Source: DASUSH01 sp050996575
Lineage (GTDB): Bacteria > Actinomycetota > Thermoleophilia > Solirubrobacterales > 70-9
DNA: 37,022 nt
NCBI GenBank assembly: GCA_050996575.1
Contig: JBPCRS010000030.1
Coordinates: 1-37,022 of the forward strand
Direction: 5' to 3'
Shown: positions 1 to 7,468 of the stretch, one piece after another
Position numbering within the stretch: position 1 is the first letter of the stretch
Layout of the letters: each line of letters opens with the position of its first letter
The notes under the pieces: generated by a model
What the model saw: only the letters and a program-made list of their open reading frames with translations
Databases searched by the model: none
Told to the model about the DNA's origin: nothing
Position numbers and translations under genes: made by a program

Positions 1-69
1 CACGACCAATGGCACGATCGCAACGAGCTCCGCCGAGGCCTGACCACTCTGAGCTCTCGACGATCCCAT
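1..69 (-). CDS. N-terminus of a TadE-like pilus-assembly protein (partial)
   Basis: An ATG at 69 opens a reading frame that runs off the left edge. The 23 visible residues begin MGSSRAQSGQASAELVAIVP: a short basic, Gln/Ser-rich head, a Glu, then the start of a hydrophobic helix. This is the usual N-terminus of TadE/TadF-type pseudopilin-like proteins of Tad pili and related secretion systems, in which the Glu near the start of the membrane helix is conserved. No clear Shine-Dalgarno sequence precedes the ATG. Only the first few hydrophobic residues are visible, so the family call rests on a short motif and is tentative. Confidence 0.5.
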   Translation of the reverse strand, partial: MGSSRAQSGQASAELVAIVPLVV

Positions 70-135
70 CGCCGGCGACGCTAGGCCGCGCCGGCGCACG
101 CGTGGCGCGCCAAACGTGCCGAAACAGTGCCGTTA

Positions 136-486
136 TTAGAGCGTGTTCGCTTCGCGCCAGACGGCAAAGATGACGAACGCGCAGGCTGCGACGAGGCCGA
201 GCCAGATAATGATCCCCCCAGCTCCTGCGAGCAACTCGTCTTGGCCGGCGATCAGCAGCGCCAGGCCGCCGACGCCTCCGTAGAGCAGGGCCCGCCGCGA
301 GTCGGTAAGGGTCGAGAGCGTCAGCTGGTTCTGGCGGTAGACGGTGTAGACCATCGCCGCGATCCCGGCGAGGAATGCGAGCAGAAGCGCGGTCAGGATT
401 GCGTCGGCGGCGTTGCTGCCGCCGGGCACGAATGCGATCGGCACTGCGAGCAGGGCGATGATCGCGACGTTGCGAGCGGTCCGCAT
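136..486 (-). CDS. Small four-helix membrane protein of unknown function
   Basis: The 116-residue protein starts at an ATG and shows about four hydrophobic segments, roughly residues 5-22, 27-48, 67-85 and 90-111, joined by short charged loops. No catalytic motif or named domain is recognisable. It lies 28 bp downstream of the small membrane gene at 515-769 and has the same direction, so it may be the last gene of the phosphate-transport operon. An independent role is equally possible. The frame is taken as real because of its regular hydrophobic pattern; the opposite-strand frame at the same place has low-complexity charged composition typical of a shadow. Confidence 0.6.
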   Translation of the reverse strand: MRTARNVAIIALLAVPIAFVPGGSNAADAILTALLLAFLAGIAAMVYTVYRQNQLTLSTLTDSRRALLYGGVGGLALLIAGQDELLAGAGGIIIWLGLVAACAFVIFAVWREANTL

Positions 487-514
487 CGATCGATCGTAGA
501 GGCTTAGACGGTTC

Positions 515-769
515 CTAGAGCATCACGACGAGGCCGAAGATGATCGCCGCGATGCAAACCGTGAGGCTGGTGACGCCAAGCACGCCGGCCCCCACCGCTG
601 CCGCGGAGTCGCCGTTGCGACGGCGCTCGGAGAACTGTGCGCCGCCGAGGATCGCGAAGGCGAAAGCCGTCGTCACCCCGATCCCAGCGATGATCGAGGC
701 CGCGACGGTCTTTCCGAGCTCGGCCCAGTCGACGATCGTCGCCAGCAGCGTCGCGAGATCAGGGCTCAT
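515..769 (-). CDS. Small membrane protein following the Pit transporter
   Basis: This 84-residue protein has two predicted membrane helices (about residues 18-42 and 58-82) separated by a basic loop containing SERRRNG. Its ATG overlaps the stop codon of the phosphate transporter by 4 bp (766-769), so translation is probably coupled. The tight overlap suggests a role with, or stabilising, the transporter, but no family is recognised and this is inference. The order DUF47 protein, Pit, then this protein is consistent with one transcript. Confidence 0.65.
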   Translation of the reverse strand: MSPDLATLLATIVDWAELGKTVAASIIAGIGVTTAFAFAILGGAQFSERRRNGDSAAAVGAGVLGVTSLTVCIAAIIFGLVVML

Positions 770-1866
770 GCGGGCAACGGCTCCCCGGCGCGTATCCGGC
801 GAGTGAGGAAGACGACCACCGCGATCACCCCGGCGAGCGCGACGAGCAATGGCCCGACCGCTCCGTCACCGAAGATCTGAGTGACGCCGTAGACAATCGC
901 GCCAAAGGCGGCGGCGAGCGGAAAGGTGAGGATCCAGGCGACGACGATGTTGCCGGCGACGCCCCAGCGCACTGCCGAGAGCCGCTTCCCCGCGCCCGAG
1001 CCCATCACGCCCCCCGAGATCACCTGCGTCGTCGAGAGCGGGAAGCCGTAGTGCGTGGAGGCGAGGATCACGGCGGCGCCGGCGCCCTGCGCGGTGAAGC
1101 CCTGGGCAGCGTCCATCTTGTGAATCCGGGTGCCCATCGTGCGGATGATCCGCCAACCGCCCATGTAGGTGCCGGCGGCGATCGCCGTCGCGGCGGCGAC
1201 GACGACCCAGAACGGAATCTCGAACCCATCGTCGGGAAGGTGACCGCTGGCGATCAGGGCAAGGACGATCACGCCCATCGTCTTCTGCGCGTCGTTGGTG
1301 CCGTGGGCGAGCGCGAGCAGACCGCCGGAGACGACCTGGCCACCGCGAAACCCGTTCGAGACCGGCCCCGGTCTCTGCCGGCCGACGATCCGGTAGGTGA
1401 TCACGATTGCTACCGCACCGACGAAGAATGCGACGGTCGGCGCGATCAGCGCCGGGACAAGGACCTTGCCGAGGATGCCGTCGCAGAAGATCGCGTCGAC
1501 CCCCGCGACGACCAACGTGGCACCGACAACGCCGCCGATAAGGGCGTGCGACGACGATGACGACAGACCGAAGTACCAGGTGATCAGGTTCCAGCAGATC
1601 GCCCCGATCAAGCCGGCGAAGATGACCGTCGTCGTGATCGCCTCGGGGTCGACGACGTCCTTGGCGACCGTCGCCGCCACCTCGAGCGAGATGAAGGCGC
1701 CGACGAAGTTGAGGATCGAGGCGAAGGCGACGGCGATCCGCGGCGCCATCGCCCGCGTCGAAATCGAGGTCGCGACGACGTTTGCGGTGTCGTGAAAGCC
1801 GTTGGTGAAGTCGAATGCCAGCGCCGTGACGACGACGAGGACGAGGATGATCTCGCTGGTATCCAT
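766..1866 (-). CDS. pit: Inorganic phosphate transporter, PiT family
   Basis: A 366-residue multi-pass membrane protein, which should import inorganic phosphate with a cation (low-affinity Pit/PHO-4 family). The family signature appears near the N-terminus: DFTNGFHDTANVVATSI, and its second copy is GGLLALAHGTNDAQKTMGV in the middle of the protein. These are the two inverted GxNDxxN-type repeats of PiT transporters. About ten hydrophobic helices are visible, and the length is near that of short actinobacterial PitA proteins. It follows the DUF47 gene by 21 bp, the usual arrangement in which a PhoU-like DUF47 protein controls the transporter. It starts at ATG 1866. Confidence 0.95.
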   Translation of the reverse strand: MDTSEIILVLVVVTALAFDFTNGFHDTANVVATSISTRAMAPRIAVAFASILNFVGAFISLEVAATVAKDVVDPEAITTTVIFAGLIGAICWNLITWYFGLSSSSSHALIGGVVGATLVVAGVDAIFCDGILGKVLVPALIAPTVAFFVGAVAIVITYRIVGRQRPGPVSNGFRGGQVVSGGLLALAHGTNDAQKTMGVIVLALIASGHLPDDGFEIPFWVVVAAATAIAAGTYMGGWRIIRTMGTRIHKMDAAQGFTAQGAGAAVILASTHYGFPLSTTQVISGGVMGSGAGKRLSAVRWGVAGNIVVAWILTFPLAAAFGAIVYGVTQIFGDGAVGPLLVALAGVIAVVVFLTRRIRAGEPLPA

Positions 1867-1887
1867 TTGGCGGCGAGCGAGGCCTCG

Positions 1888-2505
1888 CTAGGAGTTCTTG
1901 ATCACGATGCCTTCGACGATGTGCGCAGCCGTCTCGGTCGCGTCGATCGCCCGTTCGAGCACGGCGAAGATGTCCTTCCAGCGGATCACGACCATCGGGT
2001 CGATGCCATTCGAGAACAGCGAGGCGACGGCGTCGCGGTAGATCCGGTCGCCGTCGTTCTCGAGTCGGTGGATCTCGATCCAGTAGCCCTCGAGGTCCTT
2101 GAACCCGCGCAGATGGGAGAGCAACTCGGCGAGCTGCTCACACGACTTGACCAGGACCTCGGCGAGCGCCTGCGATTGCGCCATCGGCGCCTCGATCTTG
2201 TAGAGGCCGAGGAAGTCGGCACTCTCCTCGACGTGGTCGACGATGTCGTCGAGCCCGGTCGCCAGGCCGTAGATGTCCTCGCGATCGAGCGGGGTGACGA
2301 AGGTCGAGTTGAGCCGCTGGATGATGTCGTGGGTGATCCGGTCGCCCTCGGACTCGCATTTGAGGATGTCGCGGGCGTGGCCGCCGTCCTCGGGCCAGGT
2401 CTCGAGCATGTCCCGCAGCAACTGCGCCGAGCGCAAGCCGTTCTGACCAGACTCCGCAAAGAGGTCGAAGAAGACCTTGTCTCGGGGAACTAAGGAGAGG
2501 GCCAT
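1888..2505 (-). CDS. DUF47 family PhoU-like phosphate-transport accessory protein
   Basis: The 205-residue soluble, all-helical, acidic protein matches the DUF47/PhoU-like family that is nearly always encoded beside pit genes. Typical segments are KVFFDLFAESGQN near the start, LKCESEGDRITHDIIQRLN, and FVTPLDREDIYGLATGLDDI. In related systems this protein is thought to modulate phosphate or cation transport. It is the first gene of a leftward operon with pit. The start codon is ATG at 2505 and lies at the edge of a small perfect hairpin (TCTCAT-GCAG-ATGAGA, 2505-2520). No good Shine-Dalgarno sequence is seen, so the hairpin could affect initiation. Confidence 0.93.
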   Translation of the reverse strand: MALSLVPRDKVFFDLFAESGQNGLRSAQLLRDMLETWPEDGGHARDILKCESEGDRITHDIIQRLNSTFVTPLDREDIYGLATGLDDIVDHVEESADFLGLYKIEAPMAQSQALAEVLVKSCEQLAELLSHLRGFKDLEGYWIEIHRLENDGDRIYRDAVASLFSNGIDPMVVIRWKDIFAVLERAIDATETAAHIVEGIVIKNS

Positions 2506-2582
2506 CTCATGCAGATGAGATCGAGCCGAACTCGGGCGCGGAAAGTTGATTCCGAGGATTCGACGTGTTCATTGCGGCCAAG

Positions 2583-2750
2583 CTAGTGGGTCTTCCAGAA
2601 ACGTTGTGCCTGAAACGGCGAGACGCAGGCGCCGGCTGGCAAGGACGCAGGGAGCCCGCATGGCAGCGCCATGTGGGCGACTGAGGACGTAGCCACGGCG
2701 GCGACCTGCGGCCGCCGTTTCGGGTGCAACGTTCCTGGGAGGCCCACTAG
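2583..2750. repeat. 168-bp imperfect palindrome, possibly a structured RNA or a MITE
   Basis: The left arm starting at 2583 (CTAGTGGG...) is the near reverse complement of the right arm ending at 2750 (...CCCACTAG), over about 53 bases with few changes. A second perfect-length stem caps the element: 2654-2664 pairs with 2668-2678 around the loop AGC. Most of the arm differences in the outer 38 bases, and the one in the apical stem, become G-U pairs in a plus-strand transcript (six wobbles, one mismatch) but A-C mismatches in a minus-strand transcript. This asymmetry fits a plus-strand structured RNA. A palindromic mobile repeat is the alternative. It fills the 273-bp gap between wecB and the pit operon. 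Confidence 0.6.
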
Positions 2751-2778
2751 CAGGGGGTGTGGCGGTTCAATCCAGAGC

Positions 2779-3852
2779 TCAGAGGCCTGCGAGCACGTCC
2801 GCGATCCGCTCCGCGGCCCGCCCGTCCCAGAGCGGTGGTGGCGGCGGGCGCTCGTCGCCCCTTTCGCGCATCAACGCCGGGATCTCGGTTATCCGCGAGG
2901 GCTCGAGGCCGAGCAGCGTGTTAGTGCCGGCGCGGATCGTCACCGGGCGCTCGGTGTTGTCGCGAAGCGTGAAGCAGGGAACGCCGAGGAAGGTCGTCTC
3001 CTCCTGCAGCCCGCCAGAGTCGGTCAGCACCGCGGCGGCATCGGCCTCGAGTGAGAGGAAGTCGAGGTAGCCGACCGGATCGACGATCCGCACCCCCGGC
3101 GGCTCACTCCACTCGGGCCCGAGCATCTTCCGCGTCCGCGGGTGGACCGGGAAGAGCACCGGAAGCTCGCGGCCGACCTGCGCCAGCGCGTTCATCGCCT
3201 CGCCGAGCAGCGGGCCGTCGACGAGCGACGGCCGGTGCAGGGTGACGAGCAGGTAGCCACCCGGCTCGAGCCCGAGCGACGCTGCCGTCGCCTCGGCCCT
3301 GAAGCGGTCCTCGAGCGCAACCAGGGTGTCGATCATCGTGTTGCCGACGAAGTGCATCCGCTGCTCCGCCACACCTTCGGCAAGCAGGTTCTCGACCGCC
3401 TCGTCGGAATGCAGGAAGAGGTGCTCGGCGAGGTGGTCGGTGACGACGCGGTTGACCTCCTCCGGCATCGAGCGGTCGAAGCTGCGAAGCCCCGACTCGA
3501 CGTGGCCGACCGGGATCTTCAGCTTCGCCGCGCAGAGCGCCGCCGCGAGGGTCGAGTTGACGTCTCCCGGTACGAGCACGAGCTCGGGCTGCTCGTCGAT
3601 CAGGACCGGCTCGAGCGCCTCGAGCACGCGCGCGGTCTGCTCGGCGTGGGTTCCCGAACCGACCCCGAGCAGGTGGTCGGGCTCGGGCACACCGAGCTCT
3701 GAGAAGAAGACCCCCGACATCAACTCGTCGTAGTGCTGGCCGGTATGGACGACGACGTTGCGGCCGGCCGGGTCGCGCCGGCGCAGCGCGGCGATCACCG
3801 GCGCCATCTTGACGAAGTTCGGGCGCGTCCCGATTATGTGGACGACGTGCAC
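2779..3852 (-). CDS. wecB: UDP-N-acetylglucosamine 2-epimerase (non-hydrolysing)
   Basis: The 357-residue cytosolic enzyme interconverts UDP-GlcNAc and UDP-ManNAc, supplying ManNAc for surface polysaccharides. Characteristic motifs are GTRPNFVKMAPVI at residues 8-20, HTGQHYDELMS, PVGHVESGLRS with the catalytic acidic/His pair, EEVNRVVTDHLAEHLF, and TDSGGLQEETTFLGVP in the C-terminal GT-B domain. Length is that of the family. The start is a GTG at 3852, immediately before HVVHIIGTRPN, and lies 15 bp after the stop of the pterin dehydratase gene, so the two may be co-transcribed. Candidate downstream users, the glycan operon genes, lie about 20 kb away. Confidence 0.95.
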   Translation of the reverse strand: MHVVHIIGTRPNFVKMAPVIAALRRRDPAGRNVVVHTGQHYDELMSGVFFSELGVPEPDHLLGVGSGTHAEQTARVLEALEPVLIDEQPELVLVPGDVNSTLAAALCAAKLKIPVGHVESGLRSFDRSMPEEVNRVVTDHLAEHLFLHSDEAVENLLAEGVAEQRMHFVGNTMIDTLVALEDRFRAEATAASLGLEPGGYLLVTLHRPSLVDGPLLGEAMNALAQVGRELPVLFPVHPRTRKMLGPEWSEPPGVRIVDPVGYLDFLSLEADAAAVLTDSGGLQEETTFLGVPCFTLRDNTERPVTIRAGTNTLLGLEPSRITEIPALMRERGDERPPPPPLWDGRAAERIADVLAGL

Positions 3853-3867
3853 GGCACCCGTCAGTCT

Positions 3868-4146
3868 TCAGGCCAGCGAGTCGATGCGCTTCGCCAGCTC
3901 GAAGTCGTTGGCGGTGAGGCCGCCCTCGGAGTGGCTGGTGATCTTGACCACGACCTCGCTCCAGGAGATCGCGATGTCGGGGTGATGTCCCATCTCCTCG
4001 GCGGGGCCGACGATCTGATCGAGGAACTTGACCGAGCCGACGAAGTCGCCGCGATCGAAGGTCTTGCCGATCGCCTCGCCCTCGCGCTCCCAGCCGTCGA
4101 GCTCGTCCAGCTTCGCGCCGATTTCCTCGTCAGAGAGAAGTGCCAT
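3868..4146 (-). CDS. Pterin-4a-carbinolamine dehydratase (PCD/DCoH family)
   Basis: The 92-residue protein fits the compact PCD fold. It carries the family signature HHPDI at 54-58 followed by the second half SHSEGGLTANDFELAKRID, matching the HHP...H...GL...D.. pattern of dehydratases that recycle 4a-hydroxytetrahydrobiopterin. In bacteria without phenylalanine hydroxylase, PCD-like proteins are often linked to molybdopterin or folate metabolism; nothing here decides which. The start is the ATG at 4146. A divergently read gene begins only 33 bp away, so the two promoters must overlap or be very short. Confidence 0.9.
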   Translation of the reverse strand: MALLSDEEIGAKLDELDGWEREGEAIGKTFDRGDFVGSVKFLDQIVGPAEEMGHHPDIAISWSEVVVKITSHSEGGLTANDFELAKRIDSLA

Positions 4147-4179
4147 CGCGGTTGCGATGGTGCCATAGTCGAGGAACCG

Positions 4180-5094
4180 ATGCCTATGCGGATCGCCAGC
4201 CTCGTCCCCTCCTCGACCGAGATGCTGTTCGCGCTCGGCCTCGACGAGGAGGTAGTCGCCGTCACCCACGAGTGCGACCACCCTGCCGAGGCAGCGCAGC
4301 TCCCCCACCTGACCCGCAGCGTGATCCCCTCCGGCCTGCCGCCCGCCGAGATCGACGCCCGGGTGCGCGAGTTGACCGGCCGAGGCGATGCCCTCTACGA
4401 GCTCGACGAGGAGACACTGCGCGGGCTCGAGGTCGACCTGATCGTCACCCAGGCGCTCTGCGACGTCTGCGCCGTCTCCTTCGACGATGTCCGCGCCGTC
4501 GCCGAGCGGCTGCCGACCGCGCCGGTGGTGGTCTCGCTCGATCCCTCGACCCTCGGCGACGTGCTCGCCGACGTCCGCATGCTGGCGCGGGCGACCGGGG
4601 TCGAGGAGCGCGGCGAGCGACTGCACGCCGCGCTCGAGCGCCGGCTCGCTGCCGTGCGCGCGGCGGTCGCCGGAGCCGAGCGGCGCCCGCGGGTGCTCGC
4701 GCTCGAATGGCTCGACCCACCGTTCATCGGCGGCCACTGGGTCCCCGAGATGATCGCCCTCGCCGGGGGAGAGGACCCGGTCGGGACGGCGGGGGTCGAC
4801 TCGGTCACCACCCGCTGGGGAGCGCTCGTCGCGCTCCGGCCCGAGATCGTCGTCGTCATGCCCTGCGGCCTTAGCGCCGCCGAATCGGCCGAGCAGGCCG
4901 CCGACCACGCCGGGCTGCTCTCGCGGCTTCGCGCCGACGAGGTCTGGGCGGTCGACGCCGCCGCGACCTTTTCCCGCCCCGGCCCGCGCCTGGTCGAGGG
5001 GGTCGAGCTGCTCGCCCACCTGCTCCACCCCGACCGCGCCGACCCTCCTTCAGGTCTCGAGTTCTCGCGAGTCGAGGTCGAGGTCGCCGTCTGA
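4180..5094 (+). CDS. Cytosolic cobalamin-binding-like protein (BtuF-type fold, no signal peptide)
   Basis: The 304-residue protein begins MPMRIASLVPSSTEMLFALG, the classic start of class III periplasmic-binding-protein domains (BtuF/FhuD fold), but it lacks any signal peptide or lipobox. It carries conserved Cys residues typical of its cytosolic subgroup: C32 in THECDHP and C94/C97 in QALCDVCAVS, and the segment LEWLDPPFIGGHW later on. A GAGG Shine-Dalgarno sequence at 4171-4174 supports the ATG at 4180; an ATG at 4186 is the alternative. It overlaps the next gene by one base (TGATG at 5092-5096). Homologues are commonly named cobalamin-binding proteins; the real ligand is not known to me. 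Confidence 0.8.
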   Translation: MPMRIASLVPSSTEMLFALGLDEEVVAVTHECDHPAEAAQLPHLTRSVIPSGLPPAEIDARVRELTGRGDALYELDEETLRGLEVDLIVTQALCDVCAVSFDDVRAVAERLPTAPVVVSLDPSTLGDVLADVRMLARATGVEERGERLHAALERRLAAVRAAVAGAERRPRVLALEWLDPPFIGGHWVPEMIALAGGEDPVGTAGVDSVTTRWGALVALRPEIVVVMPCGLSAAESAEQAADHAGLLSRLRADEVWAVDAAATFSRPGPRLVEGVELLAHLLHPDRADPPSGLEFSRVEVEVAV

Positions 5095-5543
5095 TGGGCC
5101 TCGCGAGCGGCGAGCAGACGCTCGCGATCGAGGCGACGCCCGAGCAGTGCTTCGAGGCGATCGTCGACTACGAGTCGTTCCCCGAGTGGCAGGACGCGGT
5201 CGAATCGGTCGAAGTGATCGAGCGCGACGCCGAGGGTCGAGGGCGGATCGTCGAGCTCCATGTCGACGCGAAGTTCCGCACCGTCCGCTACCGCCTCCAC
5301 TACCACTACGACGCGCCGAACCGCGTCTGGTGGGACTTCATCGAGGGTGACGGGGTCGAGGCGATCGAGGGCGAGTACCTGCTCGAGCCCGCGGGCGCCG
5401 GACCACACGCCGACTACCGGCTCTGGCTCGACGCCGGAATCCCGATCCCCGGGCTGATCGCCCGCAGGCTCAACGGCCAGGTGCTGAAGCGCGCCGCGGA
5501 AGATTTGAAGCGCGAGGCCGAGCGGCGCGCCGAGGACCGTTAG
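5094..5543 (+). CDS. SRPBCC (START-like) ligand-binding family protein
   Basis: The 149-residue protein has the SRPBCC/polyketide-cyclase-like pattern. There is an N-terminal strand with EATPEQCFEAIVDYESFPEW, the common start in this family, then VESVEVIERDAEGRGRIVEL and a C-terminal amphipathic helix ending in charged repeats. Such proteins bind hydrophobic ligands or act in lipid or aromatic chemistry; no catalytic residue can be named. Its ATG overlaps the previous stop by one base, so it is translationally coupled to the cobalamin-binding-like gene. Its 3' end overlaps that of the converging acyltransferase gene by 4 bp. A second SRPBCC gene at 17181-17675 also lies beside an acyltransferase. 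Confidence 0.85.
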   Translation: MGLASGEQTLAIEATPEQCFEAIVDYESFPEWQDAVESVEVIERDAEGRGRIVELHVDAKFRTVRYRLHYHYDAPNRVWWDFIEGDGVEAIEGEYLLEPAGAGPHADYRLWLDAGIPIPGLIARRLNGQVLKRAAEDLKREAERRAEDR

Positions 5544-6598
5544 CCCCGCCCCACCTCACCGACCCAGTCGTCGAGCACCTGCCAGCGCTCGTAGAGCCAG
5601 GCGATGCGCCCCTCCTCGTCCGCCGGAACCTCGTCGGCCGGGTGGCGCCAGAAGCGAATCCGGATCGTCTTGCCGACCAGGCCTCCGGTCCAGATGTCGC
5701 TGATGTACTCGTAGCCGTCGAAGCCGACGTGGCCGAAGAAGACGACGTCGGCGGCACCGGCCGTTTCGTCCAGCAACGCCAGTGGGCCGCCGAGACGCGG
5801 CGGCAGAACGTTGTCGAGCTCGTTCGCCAGCGGCGCCACGGACGGCGCTCGCTCGGCGATCTTCTCCTTGGCGCGGGCCAGCTTCGCCCGCGTAAAGCGG
5901 GTTCCCTCGGGGTAGATCAGGATCCCCTCCCCCGCTTCGAGGTCGCGGGCCAGGCCCCGCAAGGCGGCGATCTCGGCCACGGGGTCGCCGGAGGCGCGGC
6001 GGACGAAGTTGGCCGGCACCCAGCGCCCGCCGATGTCGATCGTCGGGATCATCTGCAGCTCGCGCTTGATCACGAAGCGAAGGCCCAAACCATGCGCGCG
6101 CCCGACTACGGCATCGGGAAGCATGTTGTCGATGATGCTCGCGTGGCGGATCATGATCAGCACCGGGCCCGGACCGGCCAGCTCGAGGCCCTCGATCTCA
6201 AAGCGAAGCCCGAACAGCACCGTGGCGGCGCCGATGTGGCTTCGGGCCCAGTGGATGCGCAGGTCGTAAAGCCAGCGCCGGCGCCGCAGCGAGCGCTTGC
6301 CCCAGGGGCCCCCGGTGAAGATCCAGATGCCGAGCAGGCCGGCCAGGGCGCGCATCTCGCCGAAAAGGAACAGCCATGCCATCGCGACCAGGCGCAAAGC
6401 CGTCCAGGGCTTGCGTGACCGGAGCCAGAGGACGAGATCTACGAGCGCGGCGCCCAGCACGAGCAGCGGGAAGAGCAGGGTGAGGAGGACGAAGACGAGT
6501 ACCTCGAGCGCAATCCCGCGAATCCGCCGAATCAGGCGCGGACCACGGGGGCCGTCGTCCGGAAACAGTGGCCCCGCGGTTACGGCCTTGACCGCCAT
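5540..6598 (-). CDS. Membrane-anchored lysophospholipid acyltransferase (PlsC-like)
   Basis: The 352-residue protein has two hydrophobic N-terminal segments (about 28-58 and 66-96) followed by the acyltransferase domain. The HX4D catalytic motif is H152 to D157 in RHASIID, and the substrate-binding motif is YPEGTRFT at 229-236. This is the PlsC/LPLAT family, which transfers acyl groups to lysophosphatidic acid or similar acceptors at the inner membrane. It is longer than classical PlsC (about 240 residues) because of its membrane N-terminus. It follows the rhomboid gene by 5 bp, so co-transcription is likely. Its exact acceptor is unknown. Confidence 0.88.
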   Translation of the reverse strand: MAVKAVTAGPLFPDDGPRGPRLIRRIRGIALEVLVFVLLTLLFPLLVLGAALVDLVLWLRSRKPWTALRLVAMAWLFLFGEMRALAGLLGIWIFTGGPWGKRSLRRRRWLYDLRIHWARSHIGAATVLFGLRFEIEGLELAGPGPVLIMIRHASIIDNMLPDAVVGRAHGLGLRFVIKRELQMIPTIDIGGRWVPANFVRRASGDPVAEIAALRGLARDLEAGEGILIYPEGTRFTRAKLARAKEKIAERAPSVAPLANELDNVLPPRLGGPLALLDETAGAADVVFFGHVGFDGYEYISDIWTGGLVGKTIRIRFWRHPADEVPADEEGRIAWLYERWQVLDDWVGEVGRG

Positions 6599-6603
6599 CC
6601 GGC

Positions 6604-7419
6604 CTAGACGACGGTCAGCGAAGCCAGCACGGACGCAACCGCGATCACGACCATTCCGCCGACCTCGATCGGGATCCCGCCCGCCTGGTCACGGCGCGCT
6701 TCGCCGGCGCTGACAACGAGTGCCGCCAGCGCGCCGCCGACGGCGCCGCCGAGGTGGCCGCCGATCGAGATGCCGGGGATCGTGAAGGTGATCAGCAGGT
6801 TGATCCCGAGCAGCATCCCGATCTCGTTCGAGAGCCCCTGCATGCCGCGCCGCCGCGCGATCACGAACGCCGCCGCCATCAGCCCGAAGATCGCGCCCGA
6901 GGCGCCGACCGTGATCTGGTTCGGATCGAGCAGCAGCGCGCCGAAAGCGCCGGAAAGCAGCGAGACGAAGTAGATCGCCGCCATCCGCAGACCACCAATC
7001 CCGGGTTCCAGTAGCCGTCCGAGGAAGTAGAGAACGAGCATGTTGAGCCCGAGGTGGATCAGGCCGGCGTGGAGGAAGCCGCTCGAGACGAGCCGGTAAT
7101 ACTCGCCCGAGTCGACCGCCGGGCCGAAGAGGCCGAAGTCGAGCAGGAAGCTGCCCTCGCCGTTTAGCGCGCCGCCGCCGCTGCCGATCGTAATGAAGAA
7201 GGCGAGCACGTTGAGCGCGATCAGCGCGAAGGTGACGTAGGGAGTCCCGGCGAGCGAAGCGGCAGGGCCCTGGGCGACCTTGGTCTTCTCGCGCGCGCAC
7301 TCGGGGCAGCGCATCCCGACCGGCGTCGTCGTCATGCAATCGGGGCAGATCGGCCGCGCGCACATCGAGCACGAGACCGCCGTCTCGCGGTCGGGGTGGC
7401 GGTAACAGGTAGCCATCAT
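6604..7419 (-). CDS. Rhomboid intramembrane serine protease with N-terminal zinc ribbon
   Basis: The N-terminus carries Cys/His residues in B-box/zinc-ribbon order: C5, H8, C17, C20, C25, C28, C38, C41. Six or seven membrane helices follow. Rhomboid landmarks are HLGLNM with N126, the nucleophile S174 in GASGAIFG, and the catalytic H222 in GGHLGG. The enzyme should cleave membrane-anchored substrates inside the bilayer. I take the start at the ATG-ATG pair (7419); a TTG three codons upstream (7428) is the alternative. It lies 49 bp after the RskA-like anti-sigma gene and 5 bp before an acyltransferase gene, all in one direction. Confidence 0.93.
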   Translation of the reverse strand: MMATCYRHPDRETAVSCSMCARPICPDCMTTTPVGMRCPECAREKTKVAQGPAASLAGTPYVTFALIALNVLAFFITIGSGGGALNGEGSFLLDFGLFGPAVDSGEYYRLVSSGFLHAGLIHLGLNMLVLYFLGRLLEPGIGGLRMAAIYFVSLLSGAFGALLLDPNQITVGASGAIFGLMAAAFVIARRRGMQGLSNEIGMLLGINLLITFTIPGISIGGHLGGAVGGALAALVVSAGEARRDQAGGIPIEVGGMVVIAVASVLASLTVV

Positions 7420-7468
7420 CACGGCCAATTTAGTCGCCGATGGTCAGACCAAGCTGAAGAGAAGCCAC

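Noticed and set aside
127..507. Plus-strand open frame of 126 codons opposite the 116-residue membrane protein gene.
   Set aside because: Composition is charged and low-complexity (many Asp, Glu, Arg, Gln), and the opposite frame shows a regular hydrophobic membrane pattern.
2552..2580. GTTCATT-like motif at 2567-2573 resembling a Streptomyces PHO box near the phosphate operon.
   Set aside because: Only one partial copy is present, without the direct-repeat spacing that defines a PHO box.
2583..2750. Cyclic-di-GMP (GEMM) riboswitch in the palindromic region because of GGACGCAGGG.
   Set aside because: The remaining GEMM core sequences (GGGCAAACC and the tetraloop-receptor arms) are absent; long self-complementary arms explain the sequence better.
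3868..5028. A 386-codon minus-strand frame ending in the pterin dehydratase.
   Set aside because: Only the last 92 codons match a known family; the rest is the antisense of the cobalamin-binding-like gene.
3733..5094. Reading the cobalamin-binding-like protein from the far upstream start at 3733.
   Set aside because: The first 149 codons overlap the pterin dehydratase and wecB genes on the other strand, and the family N-terminus MRIASLVPS starts at 4180-4186 behind a Shine-Dalgarno sequence.
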